DNA of 38,531 bases from Gammaproteobacteria bacterium (GTDB taxonomy: Bacteria > Pseudomonadota > Gammaproteobacteria > UBA6429 > Thiohalophilaceae), in the NCBI GenBank assembly GCA_030594815.1, contig JAUVEN010000015.1, positions 1 to 38,531 of the forward strand, written 5' to 3'. The notes beneath the pieces were generated by a model. That model had not been told where the DNA came from and made no database searches. It saw only the letters and a program-made list of their open reading frames with translations. Shown one piece after another: positions 8,238 to 16,643 of this stretch; within the stretch, counting starts at the first letter, position 1, and every line of letters begins with the position of its first letter. The position numbers and the translations under genes are program-made.

Positions 8238-9475
8238 TGACAAGAATTTCAACTACACAAATGCAACAAAGTGCAATCAATGCGATGCTTAAGCAGCATG
8301 AGACATTAAGTCGCACTCAACAACAAGTTGCTACCGGAAAAAAAATATTTAAACCTTCAGAAGATCCTGTTGCTGCTTCACGGGTAGTAAATTTAAACGA
8401 TACCCTTTCTTCAATTAACCAACATCAGAAAAATATTGATGCTGCACGTTCCCGTATAACCTTATCAGAAGGTGCTTTATCACATGTTGTTGAATCTATA
8501 CATCGTGTGCGTGAACTTTCAATCCAGGCAAATAATGATTCTCAAAATGCAAGTACCCGTTCATTTATTGCGGCTGAAGTTATACAAATACAGGATGCAT
8601 TATTAAATCTGGCAAATACAACAGACAGTAATAATGAGTATTTATATTCAGGTGGTCTAAGTCGCTTTAAACCTTTTTCACGTAATGAAGCGGGTGGTTT
8701 TGAATACAATGGAGATGAAAGTCATCGGGAAATTCAAATTAGTCGAAGTCGCCGTATTGCTGTTGATGATCCGGGTTCAGCAGTTTTTCTGGAAATAAAA
8801 AATGGTAATGGTATTTTTTCTACCTTAGATGCTCTTGAAAATAAAGGTTCCGGTGTTATTGATCCAGGTCGAGCCTCAGGAGATTTTATTGCCGATACCT
8901 ACGGTATTATTTTTGATCAAAGTTTTGCTGAATATGCTATTGATAACAATGCCACTGATATTCCTTTGACTTATAGCGTTGTTGATTCTCAAGGTAGAAC
9001 GTTGTCAGCGGGCATTCCTTTTGAGTCAGGTAAAGAAATAGAATTCAATGGTGTACATACATCTATTAAAGGTATCCCGGAAGATGGAGACGTTTTTATT
9101 GTTCGCCCCAGTCAAAATCAGGATATTTTTACTACATTACAAAATTTAATCCGTGCTTTAAAATCAAAAACACCAGAAGCGAATGACAATATTAGTTTTC
9201 ATAATGCGATGAACCGTTCATTGACAGATTTAAATCGTTCTTTAGACAATATTTTAGAGGTACGAGGAAATATTGGTGCACGTTTAAATGCTTTAGATGC
9301 ACAGGAAACGATTAATGACGCTTATCGTATTCAAGTACGTGAAATTCTTTCTAATGTTGAAGACCTGGATTTTGCAGAAGCAGTCAGTCGTCTCAACCTT
9401 GAATTAACGGGGCTTGAAGCTTCACAAAAAGCCTTTACCCGTGTTCAGGATATTTCGTTATTTAACTTCCTTTAA
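8237..9475 (+). CDS. flgL: Hook-filament junction protein FlgL (HAP3)
   Basis: Second junction protein, related to flagellin. The N-terminus (RISTTQMQQSAINAMLKQHE, then QQQVATGKKIFKPSEDPVAA) and the C-terminal half (LDAQETINDAYRIQVREILS, LNLELTGLEASQKAF) match FlgL. At 412 residues it is longer than the enteric protein (about 317), with the extra sequence in the exposed middle region, as is common in marine gammaproteobacteria. Its ATG overlaps the flgK stop by one base. It ends the flgJKL unit; a 459-base gap follows. Confidence 0.95.
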   Translation: MTRISTTQMQQSAINAMLKQHETLSRTQQQVATGKKIFKPSEDPVAASRVVNLNDTLSSINQHQKNIDAARSRITLSEGALSHVVESIHRVRELSIQANNDSQNASTRSFIAAEVIQIQDALLNLANTTDSNNEYLYSGGLSRFKPFSRNEAGGFEYNGDESHREIQISRSRRIAVDDPGSAVFLEIKNGNGIFSTLDALENKGSGVIDPGRASGDFIADTYGIIFDQSFAEYAIDNNATDIPLTYSVVDSQGRTLSAGIPFESGKEIEFNGVHTSIKGIPEDGDVFIVRPSQNQDIFTTLQNLIRALKSKTPEANDNISFHNAMNRSLTDLNRSLDNILEVRGNIGARLNALDAQETINDAYRIQVREILSNVEDLDFAEAVSRLNLELTGLEASQKAFTRVQDISLFNFL

Positions 9476-9505
9476 AATATATTTTATTCTTTTTCATAGC
9501 GCTGC

Positions 9506-9574
9506 GTCGGGCTGAAGCTACCGCTCCTTGCTAACGCCCCTTACCTACGTCCATGTAGGTAAAGCCCGACCTAC
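9506..9574 (-). repeat. 69-base dispersed repeat, copy 1
   Basis: Read on the minus strand it begins GTAGGTCGGGCTTTACCTAC and ends with AGCCCGAC, so its ends are complementary (GTCGGGCT/AGCCCGAC). It contains an inner hairpin (TACCTAC/GTAGGTA) and GGGGCGTTAGCA. A copy of the same 69-base length lies on the plus strand at 25774-25842, with a modest number of differences. It is likely a REP-like palindromic unit. Confidence 0.7.
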
Positions 9575-9592
9575 AAAAACATGTCGTTAAAT

Positions 9593-9614
9593 GTAGGTCG
9601 GTTTTCAAGCCGAC
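9593..9614 (+). repeat. Short GTAGGTCGG palindromic unit
   Basis: GTAGGTCGGTTTTCAAGCCGAC has complementary ends (GTCGG/CCGAC) and starts with the GTAGGTC motif shared with the repeats at 9506-9574, 25716-25737, 25774-25842 and 25878-25899. It could form a hairpin between flgL and fliC. Confidence 0.5.
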
Positions 9615-9796
9615 GCTGCGACAGGCTATCAACGCAGGTTCCTTTTTAACCACAAAACTCTAAAATTCTATCTATTTCCTAAAGTTTTTCTAATAATTTC
9701 TCTTTGTTTTTAAATAAGATGTTTATTGCCAATAAAAACAATAGCTTATATGATATTTAAATCTCTGTAATTATCCCTTTTTTCTTATTATTACCC

Positions 9797-9823
9797 TAAA
9801 GAAAAAAAGTAGCCGGACGCAAA
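9797..9823 (+). promoter_or_regulatory. Candidate FliA (sigma-28) promoter for flagellin
   Basis: TAAA (9797-9800), 15 bases, then GACGCAAA (9816-9823) has the sigma-28 arrangement TAAA-N15-GCCGATAA, with a full -35 core and 5 of 8 matches in the -10. It lies about 110 bases before fliC, where a FliA promoter is expected. The -10 is degenerate, so this is tentative. Confidence 0.4.
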
Positions 9824-9934
9824 TGTTAGTGGGAGCGGTGAATACATTGATTGAAATGTATATCCGCTAAAAAATAAGTTTCCTCTGGCACTGTTGGTTT
9901 GGTTCAGAGGGATAAAAGTTAAGGAGAGTGCGTC

Positions 9935-11392
9935 ATGCCTCAAGTCATTAACACAAACATCATGTCGTTGAATTCACAACGTAACTTGAACTCATCGCAA
10001 TCAGCATTACAAACGTCATTGCAACGTTTGTCTTCTGGTTTACGTATTAACAGTGCGAAGGATGACGCGGCGGGTTTAGCCATATCAGAACGTTTTACTT
10101 CACAGATTCGTGGTTTGGATCAAGCCATTCGAAATGCCAATGATGGTATTTCTCTTGCGCAAACAGCTGAGGGTGCATTATCTGAGTCTGGTAATATCTT
10201 ACAACGTATTCGTGAACTGTCAGTACAGTCTGCCAATGCCACGAACTCGGCATCAGATCGTCAGGCACTACAATCAGAAGTAAGTCAGTTAGTATCAGAA
10301 CTCGATCGTATTGCATCTTCAACAGAATTTAATGGTAAGAAATTGTTGGACGGTACGTTTGGAACAGCCATCTTCCAGGTGGGTGCTAATGCAAATCAAA
10401 CTATTCAGACAACAACAGCAAATTTCCGCGCCAATAACTTTGGTAACTACCGTGTTGAAGGTGCTGGTGCTTCTGCAGGTTCAGAAGGCCGTATCAGTGG
10501 TGAAAACTTAACGGTTACCGGCTCTTTAGGTGCTGAAACAGTGAGTATTGCAGCAGGCAGTAGTGCACGTGATGTTGCTGAAACTATAACAAGTAAAGCA
10601 AATAACACGGGTGTAACTGCATTCGCATTAACCGAAGAGTTAGCAACATTTGATACTGCAGGTGCTTATGTTATTGAACTTGCATCTGATAATGTTGAAT
10701 CAACTAAAGTGGCTTTCACTATCAGTGGTACACAAGGTAATGATGGTCTCACTGGTGCAGTAACTGCGTTCAATGATGTAGCCTCTAAAACGGGTGTAAC
10801 TGCACGAATTAGTGATGATGGTGAAGGTATCATTTTACGTAATTCAACCGGTAACAACATTAACATTGCTGAAACTGCAAGTAATACTAACTCTGGCCAG
10901 TTAATGGTGGGTGGCACAGCAATTCGTTCAGGCGCTGAAACAGCAGAAGGCGGTGATGGTGCTGAGTTATCAGGTATTGTTGTTACAGGTAAGGTAACGT
11001 TTGATTCTGATAAATCTTTCAGTGTTGTAGGTGATGCTGGTGAAACAGTAACAAATGCAACAGAAGCATCAGCGTTAAATTCAGTAAATAATATGGATGT
11101 GAGCTCTGTAGACGGTGCAAACCTTGCATTGGCAACAGTCGATGCTGCATTAAACACGGTAAATAATCAACGGGCGAAGTTTGGTGCTATTCAAAGTCGT
11201 TTTGGTTCAACCATTGCGAACCTGGCAACCAACTCTGAAAACCTTAGTGCTGCACGTTCACGTATTCGTGATGCAGATTTCGCTAAAGAAACAGCAGAAT
11301 TAACGCGTAATCAAATTCTGCAACAGGCTGGTACTGCCATGTTAGCTCAGGCTAATGTTGCACCTCAAAACGTACTGACTTTACTTCAGTAA
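9935..11392 (+). CDS. fliC: Flagellin
   Basis: Filament subunit exported through the flagellar channel. The D0/D1 N-terminal region ([19 protein letters not shown], then [20 protein letters not shown]) and the C-terminal region ([20 protein letters not shown], then NVLTLLQ) are strongly conserved. The middle of the 485-residue protein (about 170-385) is the variable Ala/Gly/Thr/Ser-rich surface domain. A strong Shine-Dalgarno (TAAGGAGAG) precedes the ATG. It is followed by flaG and fliDST, the usual polar-flagellum order. Only this one flagellin is in the window; others may exist elsewhere. Confidence 0.98.
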   Translation: MPQVINTNIMSLNSQRNLNSSQSALQTSLQRLSSGLRINSAKDDAAGLAISERFTSQIRGLDQAIRNANDGISLAQTAEGALSESGNILQRIRELSVQSANATNSASDRQALQSEVSQLVSELDRIASSTEFNGKKLLDGTFGTAIFQVGANANQTIQTTTANFRANNFGNYRVEGAGASAGSEGRISGENLTVTGSLGAETVSIAAGSSARDVAETITSKANNTGVTAFALTEELATFDTAGAYVIELASDNVESTKVAFTISGTQGNDGLTGAVTAFNDVASKTGVTARISDDGEGIILRNSTGNNINIAETASNTNSGQLMVGGTAIRSGAETAEGGDGAELSGIVVTGKVTFDSDKSFSVVGDAGETVTNATEASALNSVNNMDVSSVDGANLALATVDAALNTVNNQRAKFGAIQSRFGSTIANLATNSENLSAARSRIRDADFAKETAELTRNQILQQAGTAMLAQANVAPQNVLTLLQ

Positions 11393-11410
11393 GTTGACGT
11401 AGTTGAAGAT

Positions 11411-11424
11411 GACTTTTAAAAGTC
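11411..11424 (+). terminator. Possible weak terminator after fliC
   Basis: GACTTTTAAAAGTC is a perfect palindrome 18 bases after the fliC stop and is followed by TTTCTTT. The stem is short and AT-rich, so it would be weak and may let some transcription reach flaG. Confidence 0.35.
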
Positions 11425-11454
11425 TTTCTTTAATAACCGGAACGAGGTGACATT

Positions 11455-11844
11455 ATGGCGACTCAGTCTATTACCAATGTGGCTTCACTGGGGAGAACGG
11501 TTGAAACCCGCTCCAGTGGTTCCACGGAAAAGGTGGCCGTGCAGCGGCAAACCGTTGCCGTGGAAGTTACTGAGGTAGAGACTCAAGTTGACGTCGAGCT
11601 CTCCCAGGAAGCCCTGGAGAAAGTAGTCAGCCAGTTAAATGCATATATTCAAAATACACAACGAGACGTAGATTTTAGCGTCGACGATGCAACAGGTCGT
11701 GTTGTGGTGAGAGTAATCGATTCAGAAAGTGAGGAAGTAATACGCCAGATACCATCGGAAGAGATGCTGGCTATCTCCCGCCACTTGATAGAAAGTTTGG
11801 AAACGGAACAACCCAAAGGATTTCTAATCGAATTGAAAGCATAG
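11455..11844 (+). CDS. flaG: FlaG family protein
   Basis: Small flagellar protein encoded beside flagellin in polar-flagellum clusters; in Vibrio and Pseudomonas it affects filament length. The 129-residue product has a variable N-terminus followed by the FlaG domain: LNAYIQNTQRDVDFSVDDAT, then VVRVIDSESEEVIRQIPSEE and a closing amphipathic helix. A GAGGTGA Shine-Dalgarno precedes the ATG. Its neighbours, fliC upstream and fliD downstream, support the call. The molecular role in assembly is not well understood. Confidence 0.9.
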   Translation: MATQSITNVASLGRTVETRSSGSTEKVAVQRQTVAVEVTEVETQVDVELSQEALEKVVSQLNAYIQNTQRDVDFSVDDATGRVVVRVIDSESEEVIRQIPSEEMLAISRHLIESLETEQPKGFLIELKA

Positions 11845-11845
11845 T

Positions 11846-11861
11846 TGGTACTGAACTTGCA
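11846..11861 (+). promoter_or_regulatory. Sigma-54 promoter for fliDST
   Basis: TGGTAC, five bases, then TTGCA is a near-consensus sigma-54 site with exact spacing, immediately after the flaG stop. Transcription would start near 11872, about 85 bases before the fliD ATG. In Pseudomonas aeruginosa the fliD operon is also FleQ/sigma-54 dependent. A terminator-like hairpin falls between this promoter and fliD. Confidence 0.6.
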
Positions 11862-11875
11862 TTCTTCAATAATAA

Positions 11876-11910
11876 AGACCGGTTATGGCAACATAGCCGG
11901 TCTCTTATTT
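11876..11910 (+). terminator. Hairpin between flaG and fliD (terminator or leader hairpin)
   Basis: GACCGGTTAT (11877-11886) pairs with ATAGCCGGTC (11893-11902) around a six-base loop, with one G-T pair and one extra closing pair, followed by TCTTATTT. It has the form of a rho-independent terminator for fliC-flaG, but the downstream T run is interrupted. It lies just after the start point predicted for the fliD promoter, so it would also be in the fliD leader. Confidence 0.65.
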
Positions 11911-11956
11911 AAATAGCGTAGTTTGAAATTACGAATATATGGAGAACGAGGTAATA

Positions 11957-13993
11957 ATGCCTACGATTAATGCAACAAATTCAGGAACTGGACTCGATGT
12001 CAGAAGCCTGGTTGATCAGCTTGTTGCAGCAGAAGGTGGCCCCGTCTCATCACGACTAGATCGAAAAGAAGTAAATATCCAGGAAGGATTAACCGCAATG
12101 GGGACCTTTAAAGGTGCCTTACTTGATTTCCAATCTTCATTAGCGCCTTTACGAAAAGAAAATGCATTTAAATCAATTAATGCAACCTCATCTAATGAAG
12201 AAAAATTTACCGTTTCCGCAGAAGATAATGCGGTACTTGGTTCATACGATATTGAAATATCCCAGCTCGCACAATCACAAAAATTAAAATCACAAGCTTT
12301 TGGTTCTGAATTTGACACCATTGGCTCAGGTACAATAAGTATCGAGTTTGGACAAATTAACAACGCAACAAATACGTTTAATGTAAACAGTAAAATTCCA
12401 ACTCAGCATATTGAAATTGATGAAGAGAATGGTTCGTTGCGCGGTATTCAACAAACCATTAACGAAGCAAATGCTGGAGTACGTGCGAGTATTATTAACG
12501 ATGGAACTGGCTATCGACTTATCCTTAATTCAGAAAAAAGTGGTATTGAAAATAGTTTACGCATCTCAATCTCCGATGATGATGTTAATGACGAAGATCT
12601 TTTCGGTTTATCACAGCTTGCTTATAACCCGGTTGCAACTGCGGGTGAAGAAGGTGCTGCTGCGGTTGGAAAGAATCTTGAAGAAGCTGCACAAGCTAAA
12701 AATTCTTTATTCAGTATTGATGGAATCAGTATTTCTAATTCCAGTAATGAAATACCGGACAGTATCCCTGGTATCACTTTAAGCCTTAAAAAAACAACAG
12801 AAGACAGCTTTGAATCATTTAAAATAGAAAAAGAAACGACACGTATAAAGCAATCCATAGAAACATTTGTTAGTAGTTATAATGAGTTAATGGCATCAGT
12901 TGCCTCGTTAACCGGATTTGATTCTGAAACAGGTCAAGCCGGCCCGCTTTCAGGTGATCCTGCTATTCGTGGAATAATGGATCAAATTCGACGACGCCTA
13001 TCAACTTCATTCAACGGTATTAATGAGAATTTAACATCACTTTCAATGATTGGTATCGATAGTAGCCGTAATGGTTCTTTAAGCCTGGATGATTTTAAAC
13101 TCAATAGTGCTCTTGAGAATAACGCTAATGAAATAGCTCACTTATTTGCTGCCGCAGTATCAACATCTGATGCAAAAATTCGAGTGACCAGTAAAAAGAT
13201 ACCTGCAACCAATGGTGTTTTTAATATAACAATAGATCAAATTCCCGCTAGTGCTTCTCTTACCGGGCCGGTATTAGCAAACTATCCTGACAATATTTTT
13301 AATGTACCGGAAAAAATACAACTCTCTATCGATGGCATCACGACAGCTGAACTAAAACTTTTACCACGTAGTTTTGAATCCGGTAAAGCTTTTGCAGCAG
13401 AGCTGGAACGTGTCATTAATCAAGATGCTAATTTAATGCGTAATGATAAATCCGTCTCGGTTACTTACATTAATAATGCTCTAAAAATAACGTCAAACAG
13501 TATTGGTCTAGCTTCTGATGTATCAATTATATCCATTGGTCAGGATTTATCTTCTCTTACCGGTTTAACGACAGGAAAGGGACAGTCGGGTAATGATCTG
13601 AGAGCAACGGTAAATGGATATGAGCTTACAGGTGAGGGTACAAAACTTAAGTTAGAAGGTGTCCTTAGTGGTGTTGTTATCGACGTTAACGGTAAGCAAA
13701 CAGGTAACCGTGGCGAATTAATTGTAACAAATGGTGTCGCATCTATATTAGATGAGCTGACTAATAGTTTTTTAGATAGCAATGGTTTGCTAAATGCACG
13801 TATAGATGGCTATAACTCAAAGATTAAAAATATCAATAAAGAACGTGAAAATTTAGTGAGAAAACTTGAAGTTTCTGAGCAAAGACACCTAAAGGAATTC
13901 TCAAATCTGGACGCTATGTTAGGTAAGATGCGTTCAACCAGTAACTTTTTGGCTGAAAAACTTTCTACTCTTCCAGGTGCTAGGAAGAACTAG
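11957..13993 (+). CDS. fliD: Filament cap protein FliD (HAP2), enlarged
   Basis: Caps the growing filament and helps flagellin fold at the tip. The N-terminus (ATNSGTGLDVRSLVDQLVAA) is typical and the C-terminal part (SKIKNINKERENLVRKLEVS) is the expected coiled-coil end. The frame is open from an ATG at 11939, but GAGGT (11948-11952) sits directly before the ATG at 11957, which also gives the usual MPTI start; this yields 678 residues. That is longer than the roughly 470 of enteric and Pseudomonas FliD, with extra sequence in the exposed middle domains. It leads fliD-fliS-fliT. Confidence 0.94.
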   Translation: MPTINATNSGTGLDVRSLVDQLVAAEGGPVSSRLDRKEVNIQEGLTAMGTFKGALLDFQSSLAPLRKENAFKSINATSSNEEKFTVSAEDNAVLGSYDIEISQLAQSQKLKSQAFGSEFDTIGSGTISIEFGQINNATNTFNVNSKIPTQHIEIDEENGSLRGIQQTINEANAGVRASIINDGTGYRLILNSEKSGIENSLRISISDDDVNDEDLFGLSQLAYNPVATAGEEGAAAVGKNLEEAAQAKNSLFSIDGISISNSSNEIPDSIPGITLSLKKTTEDSFESFKIEKETTRIKQSIETFVSSYNELMASVASLTGFDSETGQAGPLSGDPAIRGIMDQIRRRLSTSFNGINENLTSLSMIGIDSSRNGSLSLDDFKLNSALENNANEIAHLFAAAVSTSDAKIRVTSKKIPATNGVFNITIDQIPASASLTGPVLANYPDNIFNVPEKIQLSIDGITTAELKLLPRSFESGKAFAAELERVINQDANLMRNDKSVSVTYINNALKITSNSIGLASDVSIISIGQDLSSLTGLTTGKGQSGNDLRATVNGYELTGEGTKLKLEGVLSGVVIDVNGKQTGNRGELIVTNGVASILDELTNSFLDSNGLLNARIDGYNSKIKNINKERENLVRKLEVSEQRHLKEFSNLDAMLGKMRSTSNFLAEKLSTLPGARKN

Positions 13994-14015
13994 TGTTAAA
14001 CATAGGAGTTAACTT

Positions 14016-14474
14016 ATGAATATGGCAAAAATGCATAAAGCTGTACAGCAGTACAATAGAGTGGGTGTTTCCTCTAGTGTTGAAGCAGCAAGTCCTCATA
14101 GACTAATTGAAATGTTAATGAGTGGTGCGTTAGAAAAAATTGCTTTTGCAAAAGGATTTATGGAACGGGGTAATATTTCTGAAAAAGGTGGAAATATTAG
14201 CTGGGCTATATCAATCGTTGATGGTTTACGTGCCAGTCTGGATTTAAAAACAGGTGGTGAAATTGCACAAAACCTGGATGATCTTTATGACTACATGACA
14301 CGCCGCTTAGCTCGCGCCAATGTTGAAAATAATCCAGATATTCTTGATGAAGTTGCCTCATTAATGGGCTCAGTTAAAAATGCCTGGGAACAAGTGCCAG
14401 AAGAGCTCGGCGAACATAGCATGAAACAATATACAGCCGCTATCGCAGCAAATAGTCAGCAAAAAAGTTTGTAA
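14016..14474 (+). CDS. fliS: Flagellin export chaperone FliS
   Basis: Cytoplasmic chaperone that binds the flagellin C-terminus and prevents early polymerisation. The 152-residue, all-helical product has the FliS core: AVQQYNRVGVSSSVEAASPH, then RLIEMLMSGALEKIAFAKGF, and later LDDLYDYMTRRLARANVENN. AGGAGTT precedes the ATG. It lies 22 bases after fliD and 8 bases before the fliT candidate, so it is in the fliDST operon. Confidence 0.96.
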   Translation: MNMAKMHKAVQQYNRVGVSSSVEAASPHRLIEMLMSGALEKIAFAKGFMERGNISEKGGNISWAISIVDGLRASLDLKTGGEIAQNLDDLYDYMTRRLARANVENNPDILDEVASLMGSVKNAWEQVPEELGEHSMKQYTAAIAANSQQKSL

Positions 14475-14482
14475 TCCTTGTT

Positions 14483-14809
14483 ATGACTAAAAAAATTCGT
14501 TATTTGCTACCGAAACATTATGCTAATGTAGTTTTATGCCTAAGCCAAAAAATTGCTGAGTTGGCACAACGTCAGGAATGGCAGTCAGCAAGAACGTTGG
14601 AAGCAAAACGTCAGGCAGCAATGCAGGAATTGTTTTCACATCCTGATATCAATGATGCTTTACCTTCTATGACATCAATACTGCATGAAGTCATGCAGCT
14701 TGATGCAGAAGTCATCATTAAAGGTGAATCCGAGTTGCAGGAAATGTCCTCACAACTTACTGAGTTAGGAAAGGGCAAGCGAGCTGTTAATGCTTATCTC
14801 AAGACATAA
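14483..14809 (+). CDS. fliT: Probable FliT-like flagellar export chaperone
   Basis: A 108-residue, predicted all-helical protein directly after fliS, the position of fliT or fleP in related clusters. FliT proteins are short helical chaperones for FliD. Sequence support is weak because the family is very divergent: visible features are the QEWQSARTLEAKRQ segment (about residues 31-44), similar to the W-x-x-L/A-x-x-L-E-x-x-R pattern of FliT-like proteins, and a later amphipathic helix. The call rests mainly on size, helix content and place. There is no good Shine-Dalgarno, so coupling to fliS is possible. Confidence 0.6.
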   Translation: MTKKIRYLLPKHYANVVLCLSQKIAELAQRQEWQSARTLEAKRQAAMQELFSHPDINDALPSMTSILHEVMQLDAEVIIKGESELQEMSSQLTELGKGKRAVNAYLKT

Positions 14810-14974
14810 CTACTGTTAGACTGATTCCTGTTCCATATTATTGTCACAATATTTTTCACTTCATAGTTCTTCCTGTTTTTGTAGCAGTTTTATAGGCAAT
14901 ACTTTGATTTTTGTCTTCAATTGTTACATGTTCGTAAACTCTTTAAAAACACGCCCATATTCACTGCCAAGATT

Positions 14975-15003
14975 TTGACATCAGTCAATTGGCTATCTAA
15001 TAT
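14975..15003 (+). promoter_or_regulatory. Sigma-70 promoter of fleQ with an overlapping dyad
   Basis: TTGACA (14975-14980), exactly 17 bases, then TAATAT (14998-15003) is a near-consensus sigma-70 promoter 61 bases before the fleQ ATG. The -35 also forms half of an inverted repeat TTGAC-N4-GTCAA (14975-14988), a likely operator. FleQ as a sigma-70-transcribed master regulator agrees with what is known in Pseudomonas. Confidence 0.8.
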
Positions 15004-15064
15004 CTTGATTTATAAAGTTGTTTATAAAAACAATTTTCATTGTGTATATTAGGGGTTTACACCT

Positions 15065-16513
15065 ATGGCTCTGGATTGCGTCAAAGATAAAAGCATTTTA
15101 GTCATCGAGTCCGATGCCGATTCTCGTATTAAAATTCAAGCTATTTTTGAGTTCATTGAGTATGGTTCAATTACCTTTGCAGACTCTATCGAAGAAGCCA
15201 GATTAAAAGAAGAACCCTATTTCGTTGTTGTTGATAAGTACAATAATGAAAATGAAACGCTTAAGAAGGTTGAAGCCATTCATGAGAAGTATCAGAAACG
15301 AATTCCTGTACTTGTTTTTTCTGCTACACCACTTCCAGAATCTATCGAGTCATTAATTACTGACACACTTGAATTTCCTCCTACCTTAAAAAATTTACGA
15401 ATTGCATTACAAAACATAAAAATGTTTTATCTCGAACAGAGCTCAGGAGAGTCTCGTTCATCTGTGTTATTTCGTAGCTTGGTCGGTGTGAGCCAACCCA
15501 CTGCCAAAGTAAGAGAACTTATCGAACAGGTCGCAGACACTGATGCGAATGTACTTATTCTTGGTGATTCAGGAACAGGTAAAGAAGTCGTTGCACGTAA
15601 CCTGCATTTCCATTCTGAACGTAAAGATAATCCATTTGTACCTGTGAACTGTGGAGCGATTCCTCCTGACTTACTTGAAAGTGAATTGTTTGGGCACGAA
15701 AAGGGAGCATTCACAGGTGCAATCAGTGCACGCCAGGGGCGTTTTGAACTTGCAAACGGCGGTACCTTATTTTTAGATGAGATTGGTGATATGCCATTAG
15801 CAATGCAGGTTAAATTATTACGAGTTATTCAGGAACGTGTGTTTGAACGCGTTGGTGGTAACAAAAGTATTAAAGCAAATGTACGTATTATCGCAGCAAC
15901 ACATAGAAATTTAGAAACTGAAATTACCGAAGGTCGTTTCCGCGAAGATTTATATTATCGTCTGAATGTTTTCCCTATCGAAATGCCATCTCTTTCTGAA
16001 CGTACTGAAGACATTCCATTGTTGTTAGAAGAACTTATTGTTCGCATGGAAAACAATAAAAGAGGTTCGGTTCGATTAACACCTGCTGCGGTTACTGCTT
16101 TGCAACAATATCAGTGGCCTGGCAATGTACGTGAGTTATCAAATCTAGTCGAACGCTTGCTCATTATGTTTCCTAATGGTGTGGTTGATACCCATGATTT
16201 GCCCGAAAAATATCGCAAGGGTATTGATGTCTCGGCAGAAAATATGATTTCCGATTCGGTTAAACAGGATCCAATGATACAACAACGTGTTGTTTCACAC
16301 ATTGTGAACCAGGTAACAAGCCCTGATGTGTTACCGGTTGAAGGTATTGATCTTAAAGCTCACTTACTGGAGCTGGAATCAAACCTCATTAAACAAGCAT
16401 TAGATGATTCAAATGGTGTGGTTGCTCATGCTGCACAACGATTGAATATGCGTCGTACAACACTGGTTGAAAAAATGCGTAAATATGGGCTGCAACGTGC
16501 AGCTACTGCATAA
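15065..16513 (+). CDS. fleQ: Flagellar master regulator FleQ (sigma-54 activator)
   Basis: Enhancer-binding protein that starts the flagellar cascade. The 482 residues divide into a REC-like domain (about 1-120; Asp57 at the acceptor position but an unusual acidic pocket), an AAA+ domain and a C-terminal Fis-type helix-turn-helix. Walker A is GDSGTGKE with Lys173, and the sigma-54 contact loop GAFTGA is at 214-219. The c-di-GMP contacts known from P. aeruginosa FleQ are present: LFRS at 135-138 and Arg178-Asn179, which line up with 142-145 and 185-186 there. This suggests c-di-GMP control of motility. It is transcribed alone from a sigma-70 promoter, upstream of fleSR. Confidence 0.95.
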   Translation: MALDCVKDKSILVIESDADSRIKIQAIFEFIEYGSITFADSIEEARLKEEPYFVVVDKYNNENETLKKVEAIHEKYQKRIPVLVFSATPLPESIESLITDTLEFPPTLKNLRIALQNIKMFYLEQSSGESRSSVLFRSLVGVSQPTAKVRELIEQVADTDANVLILGDSGTGKEVVARNLHFHSERKDNPFVPVNCGAIPPDLLESELFGHEKGAFTGAISARQGRFELANGGTLFLDEIGDMPLAMQVKLLRVIQERVFERVGGNKSIKANVRIIAATHRNLETEITEGRFREDLYYRLNVFPIEMPSLSERTEDIPLLLEELIVRMENNKRGSVRLTPAAVTALQQYQWPGNVRELSNLVERLLIMFPNGVVDTHDLPEKYRKGIDVSAENMISDSVKQDPMIQQRVVSHIVNQVTSPDVLPVEGIDLKAHLLELESNLIKQALDDSNGVVAHAAQRLNMRRTTLVEKMRKYGLQRAATA

Positions 16514-16558
16514 ATGAATTAGTACTGCGTAATAACCTTCATAAATATCCTCCTGGGT

Positions 16559-16580
16559 AAATTGCTAGCAATTTTTTCTT
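16559..16580 (+). terminator. Likely terminator after fleQ
   Basis: AAATTGCTAGCAATTT (16559-16574) is a perfect palindrome followed by further Ts (TTTCTT), 46 bases after the fleQ stop. The stem is short, with a CTAG centre that would form the loop. It lies between the convergent fleQ and the minus-strand gene at 16644-16853. Confidence 0.5.
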
Positions 16581-16643
16581 CGTTCAAAGCTATTTTTATA
16601 CGTTAACGAACAGTAATTTCAGTCGGTATGGCAGGTTGCAAAT

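Larger units (their letters stand above)
9476..9934. other. flgL-fliC intergenic region
   Basis: No coding region is supported here. The first half holds the palindromic repeats at 9506-9614. The second half is AT-rich and holds a candidate FliA promoter (9797-9823). Within the fliC leader, CCTCTG (9882-9887) can pair with CAGAGG (9905-9910) around a 17-base loop, and the fliC ribosome binding site (TAAGGAGAG) follows. Confidence 0.6.

Noticed and set aside
9886-9900. TGGCAC before fliC as a sigma-54 promoter
   Set aside because: The -24 half is perfect, but the -12 position reads GTTT with no GC at the required spacing.
10666-11157. 163-codon minus-strand open frame in fliC
   Set aside because: Antisense of the low-complexity flagellin middle domain; no domain and no ribosome site context worth naming.
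11417-11443. FliA-type promoter before flaG (TAAA, 15 bases, ACCGGAAC)
   Set aside because: Only 4 of 8 bases match in the -10, and the -35 lies inside the fliC terminator-like palindrome.
14839-14856. Terminator after the fliT candidate (TATTGTCACAATA then T run)
   Set aside because: The stem is too short and AT-rich once a loop is allowed; too weak to annotate.
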